From: Spinacia oleracea
Lineage: Eukaryota > Streptophyta > Magnoliopsida > Caryophyllales > Amaranthaceae
DNA length: 64,000 nt
Assembly: GCF_020520425.1 (NCBI RefSeq)
Contig: NC_079492.1
Coordinates: 138,264,361 to 138,328,360 of the forward strand
Direction: 5' to 3'
Under the pieces are notes generated by a model. It did no database searches. It worked only from the letters and a program-made list of their open reading frames with translations, and was not told the DNA's origin. This document shows positions 1-9,380 of this stretch, in pieces. The position numbers and the translations under genes are program-made. Within the stretch, counting starts at the first letter, position 1, and each line of letters opens with the position of its first letter.

Positions 1-329
1 ACACTCTTCTGGAGTCTTCTCCACAAATATATAACTACTCATGGAATCCAACACCAATCTTGTATCTTCATTCAATCCCTCATAAATCACCATACATAGT
101 TCCCATTGTTCAAAAAGATGATTTGGACCAAGAAAATCTCCGAGCCTATAATAATATCTCCAAAACACTTCATTCTCGAATTGAGGAAAACAAAAAGAAG
201 TCATTTTATATATATTTTTTAAAAAGGAATTTTATACACAAACCGAAAAAATATATACAATGTAGCCTCACCAAAAATAAAAGCTAAAAAGAAAAATAGA
301 ACCGTCTCCCCGGCAACGGCGCCAAAATT
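1..329 (-). mobile_element. Leader region and primer-binding site of a Tat/Ogre-like gypsy LTR retrotransposon
   Basis: Read on the minus strand, this lies just inside the LTR that ends at 330. Positions 307-324 read TGGCGCCGTTGCCGGGGA on the minus strand, five bases from the LTR end. From memory, this is the primer-binding site typical of Tat/Ogre gypsy elements and is attributed to a tRNA-Arg. The rest of the leader is AT-rich with no convincing coding sequence. The element runs off the left edge, so its gag and pol are not visible here. Confidence 0.75.
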
Positions 330-2341
330 TGATAGGCTGTCGTTAGACCTGTCAAACGGGTCGGTCGGGTCGGGTTGTGAAAAATTACTTTCGGGTTCGG
401 GTTGAATCGGGTCGGTCACTTTCGGGTTCGGGTTTACAAATGCTTGTTCAAGACCCAGAACTTTCGGGTTCGGGTTGACCCAACGGGTTAAGAGATTTTA
501 AAACGCGCATTATATTTTCATTAAATTAGGTGAAAAATATACAAAATATTGGCACAAATTAACAAATTTTCCTACGAAAGTTTATATTTTGTCAAATTCA
601 ACCATAAAATGGCGTATAATTCAAATTAAAATCATATTACACAGAACAATAGTAAAAATAGCGTGTTTTTTATGCTTAAATTTTCTCATAATCTCATTTA
701 TTACTATAAATACAAAGATTTTCAATCGGTCGGGTCCAAAACGGGTTCGGTCGGGTTTTGACCCATTCCTTTTCGGGTTGCTCGGGTTCGGATAAAATCG
801 GGTTACGGGTCACAATATCTTGTTCAGGACCCAGTATTTTCGGGTCGGGTTCGGGTCGGTTTTCGGGTCGGGTCGATTTTTGACAGCTCTAGCTGTCGTA
901 CACCCGTCAAAAATAAAATCCTAACGAAACCTCCTAACAATGTAGTAGGGTAAGCAGGGTCGAATCCACAGAGAGATGGCTATTTAAATCTAGCTTCCAA
1001 GGTATGGCGAAACTAACAATGTCACGAAATTTAGGATTCAATGTTTAAACTAAAATAAATAGAAAAATAAACTAAAAGATCTAGGGCAACGGTTCACCAT
1101 GTTCATAGTTCAGAATCAATCAAAACATCATCAACAACTCAAATATTCAAATTATCTAGAGCACAAGTTAATCCTACGGTCGGGTCTTAACACTCTCAAT
1201 TCAACATATGCAGTACGATCGCTAACATAATCAGAATTGCTAGTTGTAGGTAAGCCTCTAAAATTCGATCTTTCGATTCTAAATCCTATTAGCATGATTT
1301 AATCAAACAATTGATCAGATTGCAAAGATTAACAATATAAACCTAATCAACTAGAAATATCAATGAATAATCAAACCATCAACAATAATAATAAGGATTC
1401 ATAAACATGGATTCCCAAACCCTAGAAAAGAAACTACTCAATCATGAAACGAACAATGAAAATCAAATCTAAGAATGAAAACATAATTAAAAGCAATAAA
1501 TAAAATAAAAACGAAAATCAATAATACCTCAAAGAATTACATTAATGGAGTTTGTAGAAAAACTATGGTTCATGAAAAAGAAAAGAGAGAAAAAAAACGT
1601 GAGAGAGGAGTTCCAAGAGAATTAAAACCTAAAGGAAATAAAAGCATAAGGGATAAAGCATTCCCTTGAAGTATTTATATGCTTCTCAAATTCTAAACAA
1701 AATAGGAAAAAATAACAATTACATAAGCTAAGATTTAATTGGACGATCACGAAGACCAAAACACGCGCGGAAATCACTTGGGCGCAGAAACCAGCGGGCC
1801 CGCTGGTTGGTCGCTGGTTTTCGCGCCCAAGGAGGAGAGTTGAGCCTGCGTTTTGGGCCGTAGGCGAATCGGATAGTCGAGCCATCTTGTTTATGTCATA
1901 ACTCTTGTTCTACAATGCCTATAAGGACGTGTGACCTGTCGTTGGAAAGTTCTTGAAGTCTACTTTCTAGCCCAATCAAATTCGTCTCATTTCGACATGT
2001 AGAACTTGAGATATCATCAAAAGAGTGAACGCTTGTCCGTTTTGATGCTTAGAAAAATAGCGTTTAGCTTTGTTGTTGACTCAAAATTATCTCTAGAGAC
2101 ATGCAATGATCCTCGAGTCAACATTCCATCCGTTCATCATCCAAATCAACTCATAAAACTCCGAAAGCATCCAAATGACCGTAAAATCACCTGAAACATT
2201 AAGAAAACACAAACGGGGCGTAATAGAGTACGACAACGATAACTTATACAAATGTGATCCTAAATGCAACTAAAATGATATAAATGCCTAATAATGCAAC
2301 CTAAATGCGCCTAAAATACCCTATACAAATATGACTCATCA
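330..2341 (-). mobile_element. Tat/Ogre-like gypsy LTR (minus strand), interrupted by a hAT MITE
   Basis: On the minus strand the LTR starts TGATGAGTC at 2341 and ends CTATCA at 330, giving TGAT/ATCA termini, with the primer-binding site just beyond. It holds a TATA-like TATAAATACTT near 1665-1680. A second LTR of the same family lies on the plus strand at 46283; shared blocks include the first ~150 bases, the TATA region and the sequence around GACCGTAGGATTAAC. Without the MITE at 344-891 and its target duplication, the LTR is about 1.46 kb. No gene lies inside; short open frames here are incidental. Confidence 0.8.
344..891. mobile_element. hAT-type non-autonomous element with CGGGTCGGGT-rich motif arrays
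   Basis: The element is bounded by TAGACCTGTCAAA on the left and TTTGACAGCTCTA on the right (inverted, one mismatch). It is flanked by a perfect 8-bp target duplication GCTGTCGT at 336-343 and 892-899, the hAT signature. Both ends are packed with repeats of GGGTCGGGTTCGGG in varying phase, and the centre is AT-rich. No transposase is encoded. It inserted into the gypsy LTR, so it is younger than that LTR. Confidence 0.9.
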
Positions 2342-3560
2342 ATCGCCCGGACCCGCATACTAGTTAAATTATGAAAACGGTTAAGTTGTACTCAAGAGAC
2401 AAAAAAATGAGAACTGAATTAAATAAATTTTATAGAGGGATTAATTTGATTGTTGAAGGAATATTTGAATTGAAGGGGCATTAATTTTGAAGGTCGAAGG
2501 AGCTAGAAGATGGAAGGGGTGGGAGATGAATAGATGATACCGTAGGAAGTGGCATCACAGGAAGGGGAGAAGTTAATGGGAAAAAGGAAAAAAATGGTGA
2601 ACAAAGGAAATGACACATGGCAATATGGTATACAATGACACGTGGCAATATTGTGCACATGGTTTAGGTTTTTAAATACTAGGTATATATGTCCTTGCTT
2701 GTGGTTATACTTTCTAACGAAAAATCCTAATGCAAGGTACGTTATGCACTATGGTAAGAAGATTGAATTGGGACATGTAATGATCCTTGATGATTGAAAT
2801 GTCGAGGGGGATAGGCTTCATGCCCATTTGAGTTAAGTAATAATCATTACTTGCTTATCCCTATGGCGTGTGTTGTAATTAATGCTTGAATGAGGTTGAG
2901 TTTTTGAACTCTTAATGGTAGAGTGCTAGTTGAGATGCACTTTAAAGAGAACCACCGCTTGTATGAGGGTTGAGTTGTATAAACTCTTAATGAATCTAAC
3001 ATATTGAAATGGACGCATTCAACTTGTGGATTCACCAACCAAATTATTTGAGAGGTTGAATATTAAAGTATGTTCTTAATGAATCTATGGTCTTGTGGGG
3101 TGTTAATATAGCTACGAGGTAGCTCTTGATGGTTCCCTAAAGGTGAACATATTTTAACCCTATTGAATAAGTGCTATTTTGAGAAGCACTTGAGGATTCA
3201 CCTACGTGGTTGTGAAGACTCGCCATCTTCTATGGAAACTTGGGCGGTTTCCTAGAGCTTCCATGAGAACTAAGGTAAACGCATGGCTTAAAACGCGTAC
3301 ACTTTGCGGAGTCCATATAATTTTTGGAGTAAGGTATGTGTTGTGGGGGCGTGACTTAAATATTAGAGTTTCAAGGTTAGTCCACTCTTTGATCAAGAAC
3401 TTAAGGGTTTCAAGGTTCGTCCACCCTTGGGTTTGTAAGTCATAATTCACTTCACTAAGCATTTGGTTTCAATTTACTTTATGTAACACCAAGTGTTATG
3501 TATTAAGCTCCTCTTATGCCCAATATCTTCCTCTTTCACGTGGTATCTTTTCTCATCTTT
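2342..3560. other. Gene-free stretch left of a Copia-like LTR
   Basis: I see no supportable gene. Open frames are short and lack protein-family motifs. A sequence near 2620-2690 resembles a Helitron-type terminus (ACACGTGGCAATATTG followed by an AT-rich end) but has no clear partner. The stretch 3180-3560 could be the degraded 3' internal end of the Copia-like element that follows, since a polypurine tract sits at its right edge. Confidence 0.4.
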
Positions 3561-4000
3561 AGTGGGGGATTGTTGGAATATAAAGATGGAAAATCGCTCA
3601 AAACCTGCCTGCCATGTTTCGATCAACATCAGATATATGAGGGCCATTGACAAATACACACAAACAAGGTTGTCCAAGAGTTTTGATGGCATTGAAGCAT
3701 GTATGGCTTGGTGGGATAGGGCTAAATGGAGAAACGGATGTCCTGCATGGTATTAGCTGCACCAATGTCGATAAGAACGTATTTTGGTCGAGAAATATTA
3801 TTTTCTGTTCTTCGGATCAACTTTTGCACACCCCTAGGTGCAAGGAGACACGAGACATTGCAAAATACCCAAGGGTGTTATTGTCCATACATTGTTTATA
3901 AGATTAACACACAACGGAAAATTAAGGCATAAAATGGGGCCGGGGCAGAATCGGAAAACCACCATTGTGGGAATAGTAACCAAAATTTGTGCCTTTATAA
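3561..4000 (+). mobile_element. Polypurine tract and LTR fragment of a Copia-like retrotransposon
   Basis: AGTGGGGGA at 3561-3569 looks like a polypurine tract. It is followed by TGTTGGAATATAAAG at 3571, a start common in plant Copia LTRs. The LTR appears to be cut at 4000 by the Harbinger-like element 4001-4660 and to resume after it. No reverse transcriptase or integrase motif is visible upstream, so this is a remnant. Assignment to Copia is inferred from the junction only. Confidence 0.5.
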
Positions 4001-4660
4001 GGGTGTGTTCTTTTCAACTTATAAGACATGAACATATCTGAACTTATATGAACTTATATGAACTTATCAGAACTTATAAGAACTTATCTGAACTTATTTG
4101 AACTTATAGGACCATATTTAACTTACAGGACCATATTTAACTTACAGGAACTTATACGACCTTAGACCTTATTGAAACTTATAAGACCTTATTGGACCTT
4201 ATAGGAGCTTATTAAACCTTATTAGACTTTATTTAAAGTTTAATAGATTATTACTAAACTTTTACGTACATGTTATTTGTTGTATGTCTTACCAAAAAGA
4301 TCGTCAATTGATTTGTGATGTACACATAATATTTAAAAATAAGTTTTTCCCTAAAATTATATTGATAATAATTATCAATAATATATTAATTAATACTTAC
4401 AAATAATCGATACTTATTAACTTCAATTAGTGATCACAAAGAATTTTAATATAATAACATAAATATGATGTATTTAATATAACAACGCAAATAATCATAA
4501 TATAACATATTTTATTTAAGAACTTATAGAAACTTATAGGACCTTATTGGAACTTATACGACATTATTAGACCTTATAGAAACTTATATGAAATTATTGG
4601 AACTTATCTGAACTTATAGGACCTGAAAATAAGGTCCTATAAGTTGAAGAAAATAAGGCC
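4001..4660. mobile_element. PIF/Harbinger-like MITE with AACTTATAGGACCTTAT motif arrays
   Basis: The terminal inverted repeats begin GGGTGTGTTCTTTTCAACTT on the left; the inverted right end reads GGCCTTATTTTCTTCAACTT. A TAA duplication flanks the element at 3998-4000 and 4661-4663, the 3-bp TWA pattern of PIF/Harbinger. Both arms are made of dozens of degenerate copies of 'gaacttata' and 'gaccttatt', and the centre (about 4260-4500) is plain AT-rich sequence. No protein is encoded. Confidence 0.75.
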
Positions 4661-4874
4661 TAATTACAAAAACAATAATAAAATTGGGATCAGCTAAAGC
4701 TTTCCCATTTTCCCTAGGAAGAACAAAGAACAACCAAGATGAATAAAATATCTCCATTTTTGTTTCGTGAAGTTTACAATGAAAGCAAAATGTGTGTACA
4801 TTTAACTAAAAAGAATCAAACAAGTTAATTTCAATAGTTATAAAGTACGGAGAGCGCGATGAAGCAAAATTAGT

Positions 4875-7367
4875 TTAGCAAGGGCATCCTCCTCTAGGTT
4901 CGACTATTTCTGATAGAGAACCTGACTCTGTTATACTTTCAAAGTATCTGCATCACAAAAACGGGGATGTTTAGCACATCGACGTACATATATGATATAT
5001 ACTCCCTCCGTCCCGGAATACTCGATCCGGTTTGACCAGCACAGAGTTTAAGGGACTTGAATTGATTTATTTAATTTAATAGGTAGTAGTTGATAGTGGG
5101 GTATTATTTTAATGTAGTTAGTGGGAAATGTGTAAAGGGGTGGGATTGGAGAGAGTAGGGGTTGAATTTTTAATTATTTTTTGTATGGAGTAAGGGGTAG
5201 GTGGGTTAATAGAGGTGGAGTGAGAAATAATAAAATATTGTTAGTATATTTCCATTTTTAGAAACAGGTCAAGTATTAAGGGACGGCCCGATAAGGAAAA
5301 CAGGTCAAGTATTCCGGGACGGAGGGAGTAGATAACAATGGTAAGAAATACAACACGAGGTCAGACACTTACAATTCCTGTGAACGGTCATGAGATAGTG
5401 CAGCAAGAGCAATATTGAAAAAGGCATCATCTATGTTAACATCCTCTTTTGCTGAAGTCTCATAGTAAGGAATGCTGCTTGATTCTGGCCCCGACTTTAT
5501 AGACCCACACCACTCTTTTGCTCTTTTCTCTTCCACCTAATTAATTAATTAAATAGTTAACAAACATTAATTAGACATGGTAACCTACGACTCATTGACG
5601 GAACCAAAAATTTTACTTTGGTGGGGCCAACTAGGCAAAACTAGATATGTTATCTTTGTCTAATCATACATTTAACTGCACAAAATAATTCCAAACCTAA
5701 AGTAATATTCATTCATATTTTCTCAAGTTCTACTTAATAGTCAATATGTACTACTCCGTATATGTGAAGTTATAAATCAAGGATGTGATACTCTTACCTT
5801 TTAGTTAGTGACAGATGAAGCTTAAGTTTTTGTTCCGGCTACAAAGTGCGTCGTATATTATAAAAGCGAATAAAAGTAAAAGCAAATAGGAAAACACCGA
5901 AGTAGCAGTAAAAACTTTAAATATTGTAAATTTAAGTACTACTTTGAATAACATATTTGTAAATTTTAGATAAGAATTATTAAATTTGAGAGAGTAAAAA
6001 GATATTATGAACTTTTACCTTGTATATACCAAAATATGAAATTAAGTTGTACTACATATAATGTTATGTACCCAAAAAATAATGTATAAACTTTGTTGAT
6101 AAAAGACTATCACTTGACGAGCTATTTGTTGATAGAATGACACTAAAACGAATACCGAAATTAAAAGGATTAAAAACTATTCAATTGGGTGCACTAGGAC
6201 TCGAACGCTAAGCATTGAGCGCTGAGACTTTGTAGTCACAATACAAAATCAACTAGGCTACAAGATAATATTGTCTTTTATATGTAAAAGAGTAAACGTA
6301 ACTGATAACTCGATCATGGCCCCCACCAACCCCCCTTATATCGGGCTTCTTCACTAAGACTAATTAAATTAAATTAATTAATACTGGACTACATGCATAT
6401 AATTAATTAATGAAATTACCTTGCGACTAGCTCCACCATCTCGATCAATCTTATTTCCAATGACCACGAAAGGGAACTTTGTCGGGTCAGGGATATCTGT
6501 CTGTTTGATAAATTCATGACGCCAACTTTGAAGGGCTTCAAATGATTTTTGGTCATTCACATCATATACTAAAACACAACAATCTGATCCTCTAAAAAAT
6601 GCAGGTCCTAAACTGTGAAACCTTTCCTGCCCTGCCGTATCCCATATCTGTCACAATTCAATTCCAATATATAATCTACTCAATTATTTTCATCATATAT
6701 CTAGGAAATTTTGTACCAAGTATACACAAACAAGATCACAGATCGAGTTCGAGTTCGAGTTCGAGTTCATCACCTGTAGGCTAACCAGTTTGCCCTCAAT
6801 TTGCAATTCCCTCGTCACAAAATCTGCCCCAATTGTTGCCTTGTATTGCTGATTGAATTTCTTGTGCACGTATCTATATTACATAATTAATTAAAACAAA
6901 AAAAAAAGAAACTGATCGATCAGAAAGTTAAGTATACGTTTGTATACCAATAATATTATTATGTTAAATAAATATCGATTCTATTAGGGCAATGCATGCT
7001 TCCTAATTCCTATATATAAGTCCTAACACAAGTTGAACAACTAGAAAACTAATAATTAATTAGATCTTAATCTCACAATTCTATCTCTAACCGTTAACAA
7101 ATAACTAATTAACATCCCCTCAAGTTGGGACATAAAAGAAAGTAGAAAGTAAATTGCTTACCTAGTAATTAAAGAGGTCTTGCCGACCCTGAAAAAACAC
7201 AAAACATAGGCATTGATGAATGATTTGATGATAAGAAAAATAAAAGGAAGTACTCCGTAGGCAGAGACCTAGAGTATAGAGAAAGAGAAGGGACATAAAA
7301 CATACGCAACATCACCGAGGACGATAACCTTGATCAATGTTCTCCGCATATCAGGATGCAGCAACAT
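4875..7367 (-). CDS. Rab7/RabG3-like small GTPase, 5 coding exons, 217 aa
   Basis: Exons on the minus strand: 7367-7306, 7188-7162, 6873-6774, 6647-6420, 5536-5373 and 4947-4875; the first two are joined within the P-loop. All introns are GT-AG and every junction keeps frame. Visible motifs: P-loop GDVAVGKT at residues 18-25, switch [10 protein letters not shown], switch II WDTAGQE at 65-71, NKID at 128-131, ETSAK at 165-169, and C-terminal CPC for double geranylgeranylation. The family acts at late endosome/vacuole membranes as a GTP-dependent switch for vacuolar traffic and fusion. Length is close to the usual ~206 aa. Oddities: an extended N-terminus (MLLHPDMRR) and the P-loop substitution V20, which aligns with Ras Gly12. 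The model starts at the first ATG of exon 1. The subclass (RabG3 versus RabG1/2) is inferred. Confidence 0.93.
5002..5328. mobile_element. Stowaway MITE in the last intron of the Rab gene
   Basis: The termini CTCCCTCCGTCCCGGAATAC and its inverse are almost perfect, and TA duplications flank it at 5000-5001 and 5329-5330. This is the classic Stowaway (Tc1/mariner) signature. It fills most of the intron between the exons ending at 5373 and starting at 4947, leaving both splice sites intact. Confidence 0.92.
5590..6345. repeat. TE-derived sequence in Rab intron, including a SINE/tRNA-like segment
   Basis: The third long intron (5537-6419) is mostly repeat. On the minus strand, 6180-6275 reads as a tRNA-like module: an A-box-like TAGCCTAGTTGA and a B-box-like GTTCGAGTCCT, fitting a tRNA-derived SINE. 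The edges (CGGAACCAAAAATTTTACTTTGGTGGGGCC near 5600-5630 and GGCCCCCACCAACCCCCC near 6318-6336) resemble ends of a hAT family common in plants. I could not define target duplications. Confidence 0.4.
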
Positions 7368-7768
7368 TGTTATACACTGATCTGTAAATTAATTGATTTT
7401 TGGTTTGAAAATATATATAGTAAGTACGTACGTATGTATGTTGATCGTAGAAAGGAAAACGAATAGCCCGCGCCGTTGATAGATACTAGTATGAATTGAA
7501 TATGGTAATCTTTTTGGTTGGTGTAAGATCAGGGGATACTAGTGATGTCTTTGAATAATTTAACTTTCTTGTGATACAAAATATGAATATGTGGCACCAC
7601 GTTCTACTTTACGTGCTAGCCTGTATATTTTGTTTCTTAGAGTTGAGGAGCACTATTGTCTGTCTACCAACTACTTCATACGAGAAATTTTTCGGTAGGA
7701 CCTAATTATAGGCGCGTGTACAAAAGACCACGTTAGACAACCACGCACGCGCGCCTGGCATCACGTAC
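7368..7768. other. Intergenic region upstream of the Rab gene
   Basis: This should hold the Rab 5' UTR and promoter on the minus strand and the start of the RING-fragment locus on the plus strand. A TATA-like run occurs at 7412-7420 (ATATATATA). No gene is visible. Confidence 0.4.
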
Positions 7769-7770
7769 GG

Positions 7771-8479
7771 TATAAATAGATTATTTTTCTCTCTCCAATC
7801 ATTTTCTGCAAACGCGTCTAGTCTCTCTCCTCCAAAGCTCTCTCTGTCTATCCTACCAAAACTCTCTGTCTCTCTCTCCTCCAAAACTCGGACACGCCGT
7901 CGACTCGTCATCACGGTCACCTCCTTGTCGCCGCCGTCTCCTCCGCACCGTCCCATCATTGCATCCGTCGTCGTCGTCCCCTCTTCGTCTTCGTTGTACT
8001 CGTCGTCGTCCCTTTTAAAACCCTAGAAACTTTCATGGAAGAGTTGCAGATCTAGGGTTCAGGCTTAACAAATACGTTCTTTATACTAGATCTAGGGTTC
8101 TGGCTTAACAAATACGTTCTTTAAAACCCTAGAAACTCTCATGGAAGAGTTGCATATCTAGAGTTGCAGATCTAGGGTTCAGGCTTAACAAATACGTTCT
8201 TTAAAACCCTAGAAACTCTCCTGGAAGAGTTGCAGATCTAGAGTTGCTTTAGATTGTAGATCGAGAGTAGAGCATGCATCTTACAGCTTGCTAATTTTTT
8301 TGTCACAAGTCTTTTCCTTGTTGTATCTTTTGTTCTTTTCTTTGACTAATTTATGATTCTATTTGCAGTGTATGTGCAGTGATTGTGCCGAAGAGTTGAG
8401 GCTACAATCAAACAAGTGCCCAATTTGTCGCCAACCGTTTAACGCGCGAGCTTATCGAGATAAAGATAAACAACACTAA
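7771..8479 (+). pseudogene. Captured RING-finger 3' exon (LUL/LOG2-like) behind a TATA box and tandem repeats
   Basis: Positions 8370-8479 begin after a good intron acceptor (TATTTGCAG) and encode CMCSDCAEELRLQSNKCPIC, then RQPFNARAYRDKDKQH and a stop. This is the second half of a C3HC4 RING and matches the LUL1-4/LOG2 (MGRN1-like) E3 ubiquitin-ligase type (family consensus recalled as CMCSxCAKVLRFQTNRCPICRQPV). The first zinc-ligand half, the DAR2-type domain and the N-terminus are absent. Upstream are TATAAATAG at 7772, a CT-rich 5'UTR-like stretch, and tandem repeats at 8017-8236, but no matching 5' coding exon. It could be transcribed, but an intact RING cannot be made from it. I call it a gene fragment. 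Confidence 0.7.
8017..8236 (+). repeat. Tandem repeat with AAACCCTAGAAACT (telo-box-like) motifs
   Basis: There are about three imperfect units, each containing AAAACCCTAGAAACT, CATGGAAGAGTTGCAGATCT and GGCTTAACAAATACGTTCTTT. AAACCCTA is the plant telo-box core, but here it is embedded in a transcribed-looking leader, so a regulatory role is speculative. Confidence 0.8.
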
Positions 8480-8663
8480 TAATAGATTAATAGTCAATGA
8501 TCTTCTAAAGTTCCTTGTTCTATCTTTGATTTGGCTGTATGGATTGGAGCAGCAATTGTAAACAACTCTCTCCGGTCCTCACCACTTGCATTTTGTAATT
8601 TGCATCTATGATCGTAAAATGACTATAGTTGTATGCAAAGTAATGTTTGTATCAAATTTTGTA

Positions 8664-8914
8664 CTCCCTCGGTCCCAAATTATTTGTTATACTTTCCTTT
8701 TTTGTATTTCAATTCCCGGATTAGTTGTTACACTTCTAAATTAGGAATGATCTCATAATTATTATATTATCTCTTTCTTCCTACTAAAAGTTTTTTCACT
8801 AACTCCTATTACATCTATTTTTTCAATAAAATAACAATAGATAACTAAACAACCACTTATCACCTAAAATTTTGTGCAAAGGTAAGTGTAACAACTAATC
8901 TGAGATGTAGGGAG
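8664..8914. mobile_element. Stowaway-like MITE
   Basis: It begins CTCCCTCGGTCCCAAATTAT and ends GAGATGTAGGGAG, flanked by TA at 8662-8663 and 8915-8916. It lies just downstream of the RING fragment and is more degenerate than the copy at 5002. Confidence 0.8.
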
Positions 8915-8916
8915 TA

Positions 8917-9380
8917 TTAATTTGATAATTATATTTAGTTAATTCATTTTTTGTTTTCGTTATATATTTGTTATATTTAGTTTAAGTATAATATCGTCTT
9001 AGTTTTTAAAAAATTGGTTTAGTTACTATAAATTTGCTTTTAGTCAACATTGAATTTGTGTTAGTTAAAAATTATTTTGTCATAGTTAAGATTAAATTTG
9101 TTTTAGTTAAAAATAATGATGTTTTAGTTAAGATTATATTAGACCCTAATCTAATATAATCTTAACTAAAACACGATAATTCTTAACTAATTGTTTTCAT
9201 TGCTTAACTAATTGAATTTCATGCTTAACAAATGCTTTCTTTATATTACTTTCATTGCTTAACTAATTAGTTTTAGTGCTAAACTAATTGGTTTCGTTGC
9301 TTAACTAATTGAATTCCATGCTTAACTAATTGGTTCCATTGCTTTAACTAAATCGTTTCATGGCTTTAGTGTTGGTTTCG
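8917..9380. repeat. Motif array of TTAGTTAAG / CTTAACTAATTG with a 23-bp palindrome
   Basis: Positions 9121-9143 and 9150-9172 are perfect inverted copies (23 bp) around a CCCTAA loop. To the left are degenerate 'ttttagttaaaa' motifs; to the right (about 9180-9400) is the inverse motif 'gcttaactaattg' in about eight copies. The whole has the shape of a MITE with subterminal arrays. I found no clear target duplication. Confidence 0.6.

Noticed and set aside
327-900. GGGTCGGGTTCGGG arrays as telomere-like or G-quadruplex gene regulatory DNA
   Set aside because: They are bounded by hAT inverted repeats and an 8-bp duplication, so they belong to a transposon; quadruplex potential may exist but is not needed to explain them.
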